A stretch of 64,000 nucleotides of DNA from Candidatus Gastranaerophilales bacterium (GTDB taxonomy: Bacteria; Cyanobacteriota; Vampirovibrionia; Gastranaerophilales; Gastranaerophilaceae): positions 99,430-163,429 of the forward strand of contig CALUVM010000002.1 in NCBI GenBank assembly GCA_944324255.1, written 5' to 3'. Made by a program: the position numbers and the translations under genes. The notes below the pieces were generated by a model, which was not told the origin of the DNA, ran no database searches, and was given only the letters and a program-made list of their open reading frames with translations. Shown here one piece after another: positions 25,783 to 33,458 of the stretch (position 1 is the first letter of the stretch; each line of letters starts with the position of its first letter).

Positions 25783-26053
25783 TAAATATAACGGTAAAAA
25801 AGGCGGACGTCCTAAGAGTACACCTTTTGACAGAATTGAGCTTCCGGATATAAACCTTGTAATACTCACTCCTAATCAATACGGCTCATTAGTTGAAAAA
25901 TACGGATACGAGTTTATTAAAAAAGCTCTTTCCATTTTGGAAAACTGGCTGGCACATGGCGGCAAGAGTTCAGAAAAGTATTTAGGGAAAAATCATTATG
26001 CACATTTCCGTTCTGACGGCTGGGTTGTGAATGCCGTCAGACGCAGTGATTAA
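25754..26053 (+). CDS. Small DNA-binding-like protein of the repressor cassette
   Basis: I start at ATG 25754, preceded by GGAGGAA, rather than at 25718; this gives 99 residues. It begins with a basic KKGGRPKSTP stretch similar to AT-hook or recombinase-like linkers, then a helical part (YGSLVEKYGYEFIKKALSILENWL) and GKNHYAHFRSDGWVVNAV. The helix-GK-aromatic ending recalls C-termini of small phage replication-associated proteins, but the match is weak. It is probably co-expressed with the Cys-rich gene. Confidence 0.6.
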   Translation: MIIHNRQLISKYNGKKGGRPKSTPFDRIELPDINLVILTPNQYGSLVEKYGYEFIKKALSILENWLAHGGKSSEKYLGKNHYAHFRSDGWVVNAVRRSD

Positions 26054-26061
26054 AAATAAAC

Positions 26062-27159
26062 TTATGTAGCAAATCTGAAGTGGACTATATCCCCATCTTG
26101 TACTACATAATCTTTGCCTTCAAGTCTTGTAACCCCTTTATCTTTGCAGGCAGTATATGAGCCGCATTCAACAAAGTCTTTGTATGCTGTAACTTCTGCT
26201 CTGATGAATCCTTTTTCAAAATCGGTATGGATTACACCGGCAGCTTGAGGGGCTTTTGTCCCGTTTATAATAGTCCATGCCCGTGTTTCTTTTTCGCCTG
26301 CTGTTATGAATGTTATCAGGTTAAGCAGGCTATATACGGATTTAATCATTTTATCAATACCGCTGTCACTAACTCCGAGTTCTTCAAGGTATTCTTTAGC
26401 GCCTTCATCACCGAGTTCAACGAGTTCTTCTTCTATACGTGCGCAGATAATTACTGTTTGTGCGCCGTGACTTTTAGCGTACTCTTCAACCTGTTTTGTG
26501 TAATTATTTCCGTCTTTGAGGTCAAATTCAGAAACGTTAGCGCAATATATAACAGGTTTTACGGACATCAGGTTCAAAGGTTTTATTGCAAGAATTTCTT
26601 CTTCTGTGAAGTGTTCTTTAAGATTAATGAAAGTACCGGCAGAGAGGAGTTTTGTTAACTTTTTCAATGCGCCGTCTTCTATGAGAGCTTCTTTATCTCC
26701 GCCTTTAGCCTGTTTTGAAATTCTTGCAGCACGTCTTTCGACCGAAGCTAAATCTGCAAGTGCAAGTTCAGTATTAATAATTTCAATATCGCTTATCGGG
26801 TCGACTTTTCCGGCAACGTGGATTGTATTTTCATCGTCAAAACATCTTACGACTTGAATTATTGCATCAACTTCCCTGATATTATGTAAAAACTGGTTGC
26901 CGAGACCTTCACCTTTGCTTGCGCCCTTGACAAGACCTGCAATATCAACAAATTCTATAACAGTCGGGATAATTTCTTTTGATTTGCATAAGTCTGCCAG
27001 AATTTTGAGTCTTTCATCCGGAACCGTTACAACGCCTACATTCGGTTCGATTGTACAAAACGGATAGTTTGCGCTCTGCGCATTTTTAGTTGCGGTGAGT
27101 GCGTTAAATAAAGTTGATTTTCCGACATTTGGAAGTCCTACAATTCCGGCTCTTAGCAT
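26062..27159 (-). CDS. ychF: Ribosome-binding ATPase YchF (Obg family)
   Basis: P-loop protein of the Obg/OLA1 group that prefers ATP and binds ribosomes. 365 residues is typical. Motifs: GLPNVGKSTLFNALT (G1), ANYPFCTIEPNVG (G2), DIAGLVKGASKGEGLGNQFL (G3) and the altered G4 that lets it use ATP. The C-terminal TGS domain includes TDFEKGFIRAEV. Its end lies nine bases from the stop of the facing cassette gene. Confidence 0.96.
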   Translation of the reverse strand: MLRAGIVGLPNVGKSTLFNALTATKNAQSANYPFCTIEPNVGVVTVPDERLKILADLCKSKEIIPTVIEFVDIAGLVKGASKGEGLGNQFLHNIREVDAIIQVVRCFDDENTIHVAGKVDPISDIEIINTELALADLASVERRAARISKQAKGGDKEALIEDGALKKLTKLLSAGTFINLKEHFTEEEILAIKPLNLMSVKPVIYCANVSEFDLKDGNNYTKQVEEYAKSHGAQTVIICARIEEELVELGDEGAKEYLEELGVSDSGIDKMIKSVYSLLNLITFITAGEKETRAWTIINGTKAPQAAGVIHTDFEKGFIRAEVTAYKDFVECGSYTACKDKGVTRLEGKDYVVQDGDIVHFRFAT

Positions 27160-27675
27160 GTTATATCCTTTCCGTGTAATCTCTAAACTATATTTGATTT
27201 TAGCACAAAGTATAAAGTGAAGGATGTATATTATTGGAGTTTACGAGAAGAATTTTAATTTTTTCCGTAAATTCAGGGGAACGGTTTTTCGTCAGACTGT
27301 GATTTATTCCGCACACGGCCTGACGTTTACACACCTTAAGCAGATTTGAAGAAGTTCTAATAGTTGTCGTTTTGACTTTTTTCACATTATCGCTTTGTAA
27401 ACAATTGTAACGATATTTTCCAAAAGTGTTATTAAAATTCTAAAATGTGGAATATAGATAATATACGGATATGTGCAATAAATTATACGGAAAGAAGATG
27501 CAGAGCAGATTTTTAAAGAAAATGAATAGGTCTGTAATCCGCTCCCCAAGATTGTTTTGCCCATGGGGGGCTAAAAGCCTGTGTTCAACCCCGATAGAGA
27601 GTGTAGCTGAGGGGTTCATTGTCCTGCTGAATTTTTCACACCGTGCGGAGCATTGCTGCGTTTCAACTCCATACA
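27160..27675. other. Long intergenic stretch, no gene supported
   Basis: Short frames here lack ribosome sites and coding bias. The bases just left of 27676 (GCGTTTCAACTCCATACA) resemble those left of the repeat copy at 6034 (GCGTCTCAACACCACACC), so the repeat probably extends leftward. The rest shows nothing I can name. Confidence 0.4.
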
Positions 27676-27867
27676 TTTACCCCTTTCAGGATCTTGCCAG
27701 AAAGCAAATATATTACCCGACTGGTAAGATTCTGAACAGTGCGAAAAATTAACTGTTTTAAATAAATTAATTTTTCTGCACTTTCAGAATGACAGAAGTA
27801 CTTATTCTCTAGTTGTACCTTCCCCTGATTAGGGAAGGTTAGGGTGGGGGCGGTTAATGGATAGTGG
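27676..27867. repeat. Dispersed 190-bp repeat, copy 1
   Basis: This segment is nearly identical, in inverted orientation, to 63569-63758: TTTACCCCTTTCAGG, TTGCCAGAAAGC, GCGAAAAATTAAC, TTCAGAATGACAG and GGGAAGGTTAGGGTGGGG occur in the same order. It contains an internal hairpin (GAAAAATTAA / TTAATTTTTC) and an ending palindrome CCCCTGATTAGGGG-like. There is no open frame, so it is probably a non-autonomous element. Confidence 0.8.
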
Positions 27868-28015
27868 ATAGTGACTGGTGAATAGTGAATAGAAGTTGGA
27901 GTGTAGTGAATGATTAGTTAAAATTTTTGACTATTTTATTTTCCTCATTAATCATACAAATAGATGTATTGGTATCGGCAAAAATCTGTAATAATACAAA
28001 ATGTGAGAATGTATT

Positions 28016-28537
28016 ATGCCCTTCAGATATAGACTGCAAAAAATTCTGGATTTCCGTATAAGGAAAAAAGAGGAACAGCTTCTGGTAGTACAAAAAGCGC
28101 AGCATGCGGTTTATGTCGCAGAAGAAAATATCAGGGCAAATAATGCTGAAATCCAACAAACAATTGAAAACAGAAAAACTGCAGATTTCAGAATGATGGA
28201 TTATTACGACAAATACCTCCATCATCTCTGGGATAAGGCGGATGCTTTAGAGCAGGAAAGAAAACGGCTGCAGGCAATTCTTGACGAAGAAAAAATGAAA
28301 CTCGTTAAACTTGAGCAAGCTGTTAAAGTACTCGAAAAACACAAAGAAAAACAAAAAGAAGCTTATCTTGAAGAAGAAAAAGCTCAGGAACTTAAGCAGT
28401 TTTCCGAAATCGGCGTCCAGAGGTTCTTTATTCAGCACAGAGAACAGGAAGAAGATGAAGAAGCTGAGCTTAAAAAATTACTTGAAGAAGATGAAATTAA
28501 TATGATAGGACAAGAAAATGAACATAGAATCTCCTAA
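28016..28537 (+). CDS. fliJ: Flagellar export protein FliJ
   Basis: Soluble coiled-coil component of the flagellar type III export ATPase complex, linking FliI to FlhA. 173 residues. The start FRYRLQKILDFRIRKKEEQL is the characteristic FliJ opening; the remainder is an unbroken charged coiled coil (heptads with KLEQAVKVLEKHKEKQKE). It overlaps the next gene by 20 bases and is the first of three flagellar genes here; fliI is not in the window. Confidence 0.82.
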   Translation: MPFRYRLQKILDFRIRKKEEQLLVVQKAQHAVYVAEENIRANNAEIQQTIENRKTADFRMMDYYDKYLHHLWDKADALEQERKRLQAILDEEKMKLVKLEQAVKVLEKHKEKQKEAYLEEEKAQELKQFSEIGVQRFFIQHREQEEDEEAELKKLLEEDEINMIGQENEHRIS

Positions 28538-29726
28538 TATTTCTAAAACAAATTCAACAAGAAATACTTCCCAATCCAGAAACTCTCAAAATACTTCCGT
28601 TAAGTTTTCGGATGAGTTAAAAGAGTTGAAAAAAACAGAGAAAGAAGAAGTAAAAGAAGAATCTGCCGCTGAAGAAATTACTGATAATAAAGAACTTACA
28701 AAAACGGAAAATGTGAACGAATCAGAAGAAGCAGACGAGGAACAAACTTCCGAAGTAAAACCCGAAAAAGATACTGAAGAAGAAATTAAAGAAGAGGAAT
28801 CTTTGAAAGACACTTCGACTCTACCTGAAGATGAAAATACGGAATCCCGTGAAGAAGATTTGAATAAAGCTTTTGACGGACTTAATTCTATTGTGCAGGA
28901 GCTTAATAAAAAAGTAGACCAAACAGAGGATATAACTTCTCCCCCGTTAAAGGAAGAGGTGCTTCCTTCCGATAACAAACCTAAGGAAGATAATACTTTG
29001 ATTAACAACGATTTTAATATTCAGGATAATAAAGACCTTCTGCCTCAAATGAATCCGAATATGAATTTTTCGGGCGACGGGCAGCCGTTTTCGTCTTTTA
29101 TGAACAACAGTCCGCAGAATAATCCAAATCAAAATCTTTCTATGTCCGAAAAAGATCTTGCCGAAGAAGCTGCAATTCTTTCTACTATGGCAGAAAATAT
29201 GGCGCTTGCAAACAAGAATAAAATTATGTCTGAAACTCCGGTTAAAACTAAAACCGTTGAACGTAATGACGGGGTTAAGAGGGTTGATAAACAAACAGGA
29301 ATTACGGTTGAAAATGTTGTTAAATACGATTCTGTTATTATGAATCAAGCAGATGTAGAAGTGTTTGCAAATCTTGTTGAAAATGGCGAAGCTGATATGA
29401 CCAAACTTGCTCCGCAAGCAGCTCAAAAATCCATTCATGTTTCTAAGTCTTTAGCAGATATGCTTGCAAAAGCAATGGAAAAGAATCAACCTGTAAGAAT
29501 AGATTTTGACAATAATATTTCTGTCATTATAAGAATAAGCAGGGACGGAAAAATATCTGCGGATTTTCTGCCTAGCTCTCAAGTGGCAGAAGCTTATCTC
29601 AAAGAAAACCTCCCTCTTTTGAGACAAAGGTTTGATGATAACAATATTGAATATGATGAATTAAACCAGCGTAATTCAAGAGAACAGGAACGACAAAACA
29701 AAAAGAAGGAACGTGACAATGAATGA
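28518..29726 (+). CDS. FliK-like flagellar hook-length control protein
   Basis: A 402-residue protein. Residues 1-210 are strongly acidic and low in complexity (runs of Glu/Lys/Ser, then Asn/Pro-rich), as expected for a long unfolded ruler. The C-terminal 100 residues form a compact part (VRIDFDNNISVIIRISRDGKISADF... LKENLPLLRQRFDDNNIEYDEL) with the layout of the FliK C-terminal substrate-switch domain. Position between fliJ and a hook/rod gene supports the call. It lacks Cys, as exported flagellar proteins usually do. Confidence 0.7.
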   Translation: MNIESPNISKTNSTRNTSQSRNSQNTSVKFSDELKELKKTEKEEVKEESAAEEITDNKELTKTENVNESEEADEEQTSEVKPEKDTEEEIKEEESLKDTSTLPEDENTESREEDLNKAFDGLNSIVQELNKKVDQTEDITSPPLKEEVLPSDNKPKEDNTLINNDFNIQDNKDLLPQMNPNMNFSGDGQPFSSFMNNSPQNNPNQNLSMSEKDLAEEAAILSTMAENMALANKNKIMSETPVKTKTVERNDGVKRVDKQTGITVENVVKYDSVIMNQADVEVFANLVENGEADMTKLAPQAAQKSIHVSKSLADMLAKAMEKNQPVRIDFDNNISVIIRISRDGKISADFLPSSQVAEAYLKENLPLLRQRFDDNNIEYDELNQRNSREQERQNKKKERDNE

Positions 29727-30555
29727 TATGTACACAACCGCGATTAACACCCAAAAAGCCACTATTCAATGGATGGATGTTCTCGCAGATAACCTTACTA
29801 ATATCTATACTCCGGGTTATAGAGAAAACAAAGTTAATTTTAAAACCTTCTTGAGCGGTGCTGTAATTGATAATGCAGTAAAAAATTTCGGGCAGGGTAA
29901 ATCAACGCCGGGTACTTCTAACGAAAACCTGTTCTTTGAGGGTACGGGATTCTTTGTGTTAAGAAATCCCGAAGGAAAAGTTTCATATACAAGACTGGGC
30001 GAATTTACATTCGACGGTGAAGGCGTTTACCGTGCTGCTGACGGTTCAACGGTACAGGGCTATATTCTTAATGATAAAGGCGAAATTATGTCCGGCACAA
30101 AATCCATTAATGCCGACCTGTTTCAGGAAACTGCCCTGAAGGGCGGAGCAATGAGTATTCCGACAACTAATATTAAGCTCTGGATTGACCCGAACAACGG
30201 CAAATTTCTCGGAAAATATGATGAGTATGAAATAAAAAATGATGGTACAATCTATGGTAAAGCCGATGGCGGAAACCGCTCGGTGCCTCTTTATAAAATT
30301 GCAACAGCTAATTTCCATAATCCTGAAGGGTTATATGAAATAAAAGATGGACGATTTGTAGAAACCGAAGAATCCGGAAAACCTGTAGTCGGTCGTGGTG
30401 AAATCCGCTCAGGACTGTTAGAACAAGCTAATACGGATTTCAAAAATAATGCGGCAGATTACCAGATGGCAAAGGTTCAGATGGAATTGGTTAATGCTTT
30501 AATCAAGACCAATAAAGAACTCCTGCAATCCGCAATGGAAATGGCAACCCAATAG
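29719..30555 (+). CDS. Flagellar hook/basal-body rod protein (FlgE/F/G family)
   Basis: Structural subunit of the flagellar rod or hook. I start at ATG 29719 (GAAGGA 8 bases upstream), giving 278 residues and an eight-base overlap with the FliK-like gene. The N-terminus MYTTAINTQKATIQWMDVLADNLTNIYTPGYRENK holds the ANN-like rod signature, and the C-terminus (SGLLEQANTDFKNNAADYQMAKVQMELVNALIKTNKEL) is the matching helical end. Length and the FFVLRNPEGKVSYTRLGEF core are closer to FlgG or FlgF than to full hook protein. Confidence 0.85.
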   Translation: MNDMYTTAINTQKATIQWMDVLADNLTNIYTPGYRENKVNFKTFLSGAVIDNAVKNFGQGKSTPGTSNENLFFEGTGFFVLRNPEGKVSYTRLGEFTFDGEGVYRAADGSTVQGYILNDKGEIMSGTKSINADLFQETALKGGAMSIPTTNIKLWIDPNNGKFLGKYDEYEIKNDGTIYGKADGGNRSVPLYKIATANFHNPEGLYEIKDGRFVETEESGKPVVGRGEIRSGLLEQANTDFKNNAADYQMAKVQMELVNALIKTNKELLQSAMEMATQ

Positions 30556-30638
30556 GGTGCTTGGCAGCGGGAAATAGGTTCGGTTTGATATATTTTCTTT
30601 AAACTTTTTTAAAAATAATTAGTTAAACTCCGTTTTAT

Positions 30639-30697
30639 AAGGGAATTAGGGAATACTTAATTCCTTTTATTTTACCGGCAGAATGTTTATTCTACCG
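30639..30697 (+). terminator. Hairpins after the flagellar operon
   Basis: AAGGGAATTA (30639-30648) pairs with TAATTCCTTT (30658-30667) and is followed by TATTTTA; a second hairpin pairs CCGG-AGAAT with ATTCT-CCGG at 30674-30697. The first is a plausible terminator of fliJ-fliK-flg. Confidence 0.5.
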
Positions 30698-30747
30698 GAT
30701 GATAATGTGATATCCCCTCTAAATGGTTGAGATTTATTAAAAATAAT

Positions 30748-30774
30748 TCAAGATTTGAATAAGAGCGCCGATAA
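30748..30774 (+). promoter_or_regulatory. Flagellar sigma-28 promoter
   Basis: TCAAGATT (30748-30755), 11 bases, GCCGATAA (30767-30774). The -10 part is a perfect match to the sigma-28 consensus, the -35 part matches 6 of 8. It lies about 55 bases before the ATG at 30831. Confidence 0.65.
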
Positions 30775-30830
30775 AAATATTGACTTATAGAAATAAATTA
30801 TTAATACCCTTTTAGAAAGGTTTAACTAAT

Positions 30831-31079
30831 ATGTCAGAAATTTCTAATTTTTTAAAGATTTTAACCTCCTCTCCGGCAGTACAGACAGGAGGTATTAAAA
30901 GAGCAGCAGAAAGGAAATCTTCTAATCCTTTTGCTTCTTCAAATCCGTTTGTTCATTCAAACAGCGAAAATCCGTTTGCTACATACGGACAGAACAGACC
31001 TGTAGCCGGCGGGTATTTTGCAGGCTATTATAACAACCAGCCAAATATCGTCGGAAGACGACTCTTTATTGAGGTATAG
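30831..31079 (+). CDS. Small NPF-repeat protein under sigma-28 control, unknown
   Basis: An 82-residue protein with AGAAAGG as ribosome site. No signal peptide, Cys or Trp. Three Asn-Pro-Phe tripeptides (residues about 32-34, 38-40, 47-49) sit in a Ser/Asn-rich stretch, followed by a Gly/Tyr-rich segment (GGYFAGYYNNQPN). It follows the flagellar operon but has its own sigma-28 promoter and terminator. A late flagellar or flagellar-exported product is an inference; the NPF motif is known to bind EH domains in eukaryotes, which may be coincidence here. Confidence 0.65.
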   Translation: MSEISNFLKILTSSPAVQTGGIKRAAERKSSNPFASSNPFVHSNSENPFATYGQNRPVAGGYFAGYYNNQPNIVGRRLFIEV

Positions 31080-31116
31080 ACTCAAAAATATACCATTTAT
31101 TACATTCCCCAGCGAG

Positions 31117-31146
31117 AAGCGTTTTGTTAATTCAAAACGCTTTTAT
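31117..31146 (+). terminator. Rho-independent terminator
   Basis: AAGCGTTTTG (31117-31126) pairs with CAAAACGCTT (31133-31142) around six bases, followed by TTTT. It ends the NPF-repeat gene. Confidence 0.75.
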
Positions 31147-31175
31147 GTTATAATTTTTTCGGGGATGTTTTAGGT

Positions 31176-33203
31176 ATGAAAAAACTGTTATCGCTTTTTA
31201 TAATAACAGCATTTATGCTCTCAAATCTTTGTGTTTTTGCAGATGAGATAAATTCTGTACAGTCAATAACTAAAGAGGAGCAAATAATTGTTCCTAAGAA
31301 AATAGAAACAGAAATCCACGACTGTATAGAACAGATTTACGGTGAAGAAAAGGTTGAAGAAATCTATAACAAGGTTATAGAAATTGCTCAAAAAGCAATA
31401 GAAGCACGTCCGGCAGAACTGAAGTCAGATGATTTAAACAGGGCTGATGACTGGTACAAAGACGAAATTATTTATATGTTTTACGTTGACCAGTTTGGTG
31501 TTACTTCTCCAGAAAAGCCGAATAAATTTGAAGATACGGAAGAAATGCTTGATTATTTAAAAGATTTTGGGGTAACAACTTTACATTTTCTTCCGGTAAT
31601 GGAATCCCCGATGAGCGATGCGGGATTTGATGTTAAGGACCCTCAAAATATAAGACAGGATTTGGGCGGTACTCTTCAATTTATGGATTTTATCAAGAAA
31701 GCCCGTGAATACGGTTTTAAAATTAAAGCGGATTTGGTTCTGAATCATTTTTCTGACCAGCATGAATGGTTTCAAGAACTTCTGGCGGGTGATATTTCCA
31801 GGGCTGATTATTTTATTGTAAGAGAAGAAATGCCTGAATATATAAAATATGTTGATGAAAAAATCGGGACAGTTGTAGAGTATAAAGAACCTGACGGCAA
31901 AATATCCAAAAGAAGGCTTATGTTTCCGGAAATAACTGAAAACAACTGGAGAGAAATTACCGTAAACGGGAAAAAACTCTACGTCTATCATACATTTTAT
32001 CCGTTCCAGCCTGATATAAATTGGGAAAATCCGGAAGTCTTATACTACTGCCTTGATACAATTAATTTCTGGACAAATTTAGGTATTGATATTTTTAGAC
32101 TGGATGCAATTCCTTATCTTTCAAAAGAGAATGGTACAAATGCGGAGAACCTTCCTAAAACCCATGCTATTGTAAGATTAATCAGCAGCTATATACAAAT
32201 GACGGCACCAAGAACCGTTATTCAAGCAGAAGCCTGTCAGTATCCTAAAGATATATTGCCGTATTTCGGTAAAGAAAGAAGATTTAAAACAACAATCAAT
32301 AATCAAGAAAAGGTTATAAAAAGAACGGATGAATTTCAGCTTGCATATCATTTCCCGTATATGCCTGCAATTTGGGCTTCTCTTGTCACCGGTGATAAAC
32401 AATATTTTATAAACGCCTATAAAGAAACGCCTGTTACCCCTCCAAGTACAAGCTGGGCAATATTTTTGAGAGTGCATGATGAACTTACTCTTGAAATGAT
32501 TGATCCGCAGACCAGAGAAATTATTTACAATGCGCTTATTTCCAAAGGCGCAGAATTTAGGAAAGGGCTTGGAGTCAGCGGACGAATGGCAAACTTCCTT
32601 GATAACAATCCCGACAGGATAGAGATGGCGTTTTCAATATTACTCTCTCTTCCGGGAATTCCTGTTATCTATTACGGTGATGAAATCGGAGCAAGGAATA
32701 ATTTTGAAAACGCTAAAAAGTCTGCCAAAACTCGTTTTGAAAGAAATAAATTCAGCAAGTTCCGTCTTTTAAGCTATTTTGACAGCCGGGATATACATAG
32801 AGGTGCGATTCTTGCTAAACTATTTTACGGTTCTTCTATGAATTATTATGAATTTAATAGTGAGGTTTATAAAAAGGTTAAAAACCTTATTGCAGTAAGA
32901 AAAAGCTTACCGTCTATGACAAGAGGAGATTTTACCCTTGTTAAAACAAAGAATCCGGCTAACTTTGCTTATGTAAGAAGTCTTGGCGATGAAAAAGTTC
33001 TTGTAATAAATAACCTGTCCGGAGAAAAACTTACTGCAGAAATTACAATTCCTGTAAACATAGTCTTTAAAGAGGACGGGAAACGGATAACAAGCTTGAA
33101 AAACCTTATAAATGGCGATGATGTAAAGGTCGATATTTCGTTGAAAAACAGAACCATGCACCTTCGAATTGCACCTTACGGCGTTGTCTGGCTGAAATTG
33201 TAA
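31176..33203 (+). CDS. Exported GH13 enzyme, trehalose-synthase-like
   Basis: A 675-residue alpha-amylase-family protein with a signal peptide (KKLLSLFIITAFMLSNLCVFA). The GH13 barrel shows KADLVLNHFSDQH (region I), GIDIFRLDAIPYL (region II, nucleophile Asp), IQAEAC (region III, acid Glu) and FLRVHDE (region IV, His-Asp). The segment LDAIPYLSKENGTNAENLPKTH closely follows the pattern of maltose/trehalose interconverting TreS. A C-terminal beta domain is present. TreS is normally cytosolic, so secretion suggests a different job, perhaps glucan or maltose processing outside the membrane. The following small gene is 19 bases away. Confidence 0.85.
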   Translation: MKKLLSLFIITAFMLSNLCVFADEINSVQSITKEEQIIVPKKIETEIHDCIEQIYGEEKVEEIYNKVIEIAQKAIEARPAELKSDDLNRADDWYKDEIIYMFYVDQFGVTSPEKPNKFEDTEEMLDYLKDFGVTTLHFLPVMESPMSDAGFDVKDPQNIRQDLGGTLQFMDFIKKAREYGFKIKADLVLNHFSDQHEWFQELLAGDISRADYFIVREEMPEYIKYVDEKIGTVVEYKEPDGKISKRRLMFPEITENNWREITVNGKKLYVYHTFYPFQPDINWENPEVLYYCLDTINFWTNLGIDIFRLDAIPYLSKENGTNAENLPKTHAIVRLISSYIQMTAPRTVIQAEACQYPKDILPYFGKERRFKTTINNQEKVIKRTDEFQLAYHFPYMPAIWASLVTGDKQYFINAYKETPVTPPSTSWAIFLRVHDELTLEMIDPQTREIIYNALISKGAEFRKGLGVSGRMANFLDNNPDRIEMAFSILLSLPGIPVIYYGDEIGARNNFENAKKSAKTRFERNKFSKFRLLSYFDSRDIHRGAILAKLFYGSSMNYYEFNSEVYKKVKNLIAVRKSLPSMTRGDFTLVKTKNPANFAYVRSLGDEKVLVINNLSGEKLTAEITIPVNIVFKEDGKRITSLKNLINGDDVKVDISLKNRTMHLRIAPYGVVWLKL

Positions 33204-33222
33204 AAAAGGGGAAACAATAAAT

Positions 33223-33414
33223 ATGATAAAAATATTTGGATGCAGGAGAAGTAATGAACAACTTTTCTTTAAGCTTAAGAAGTGTTCTAAGCCAAAACTG
33301 CCTGAAATTAAACCTGAAAGTTTTGAGAAAAAACCTTTGGAAAAAATGGAAGAACAGTGCCCCGGTTATTCTTTAATGAATATGATAGCGGAAATGTTTA
33401 CCGGAAAGAAATAA
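33223..33414 (+). CDS. Small Lys/Pro-rich protein, unknown
   Basis: A 63-residue protein after AAAAAGGGGAAA, 19 bases behind the GH13 gene and thus probably co-transcribed. It starts MIKIFGCRRSN, has three Cys in all and a Lys/Pro/Glu-rich middle. No membrane segment. No family recognised. Confidence 0.5.
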   Translation: MIKIFGCRRSNEQLFFKLKKCSKPKLPEIKPESFEKKPLEKMEEQCPGYSLMNMIAEMFTGKK

Positions 33415-33445
33415 AAAAGACCTGTTTAAAACAGGTCTTTTTTTA
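33413..33445. terminator. Bidirectional terminator
   Basis: AAAAAAGACCTGTTT followed by its complement AAACAGGTCTTTTTT, with A and T runs on the two sides. It lies between the small gene and the facing aspS. Confidence 0.8.
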
Positions 33446-33458
33446 TTTCTATTATTGC

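Noticed and set aside
25549..26053. Complete prophage
   Set aside because: No integrase, terminase, capsid or tail genes around the repressor cassette; flanks are trkA and ychF.
27471..27752. Open frames of 60-95 codons in the long gap before fliJ
   Set aside because: No ribosome sites, frames run through the non-coding dispersed repeat, and composition is not protein-like.
28586..29008. 140-codon antisense frame under the FliK-like gene
   Set aside because: Ser/Val-rich mirror of an acidic low-complexity gene; a shadow of the real frame.
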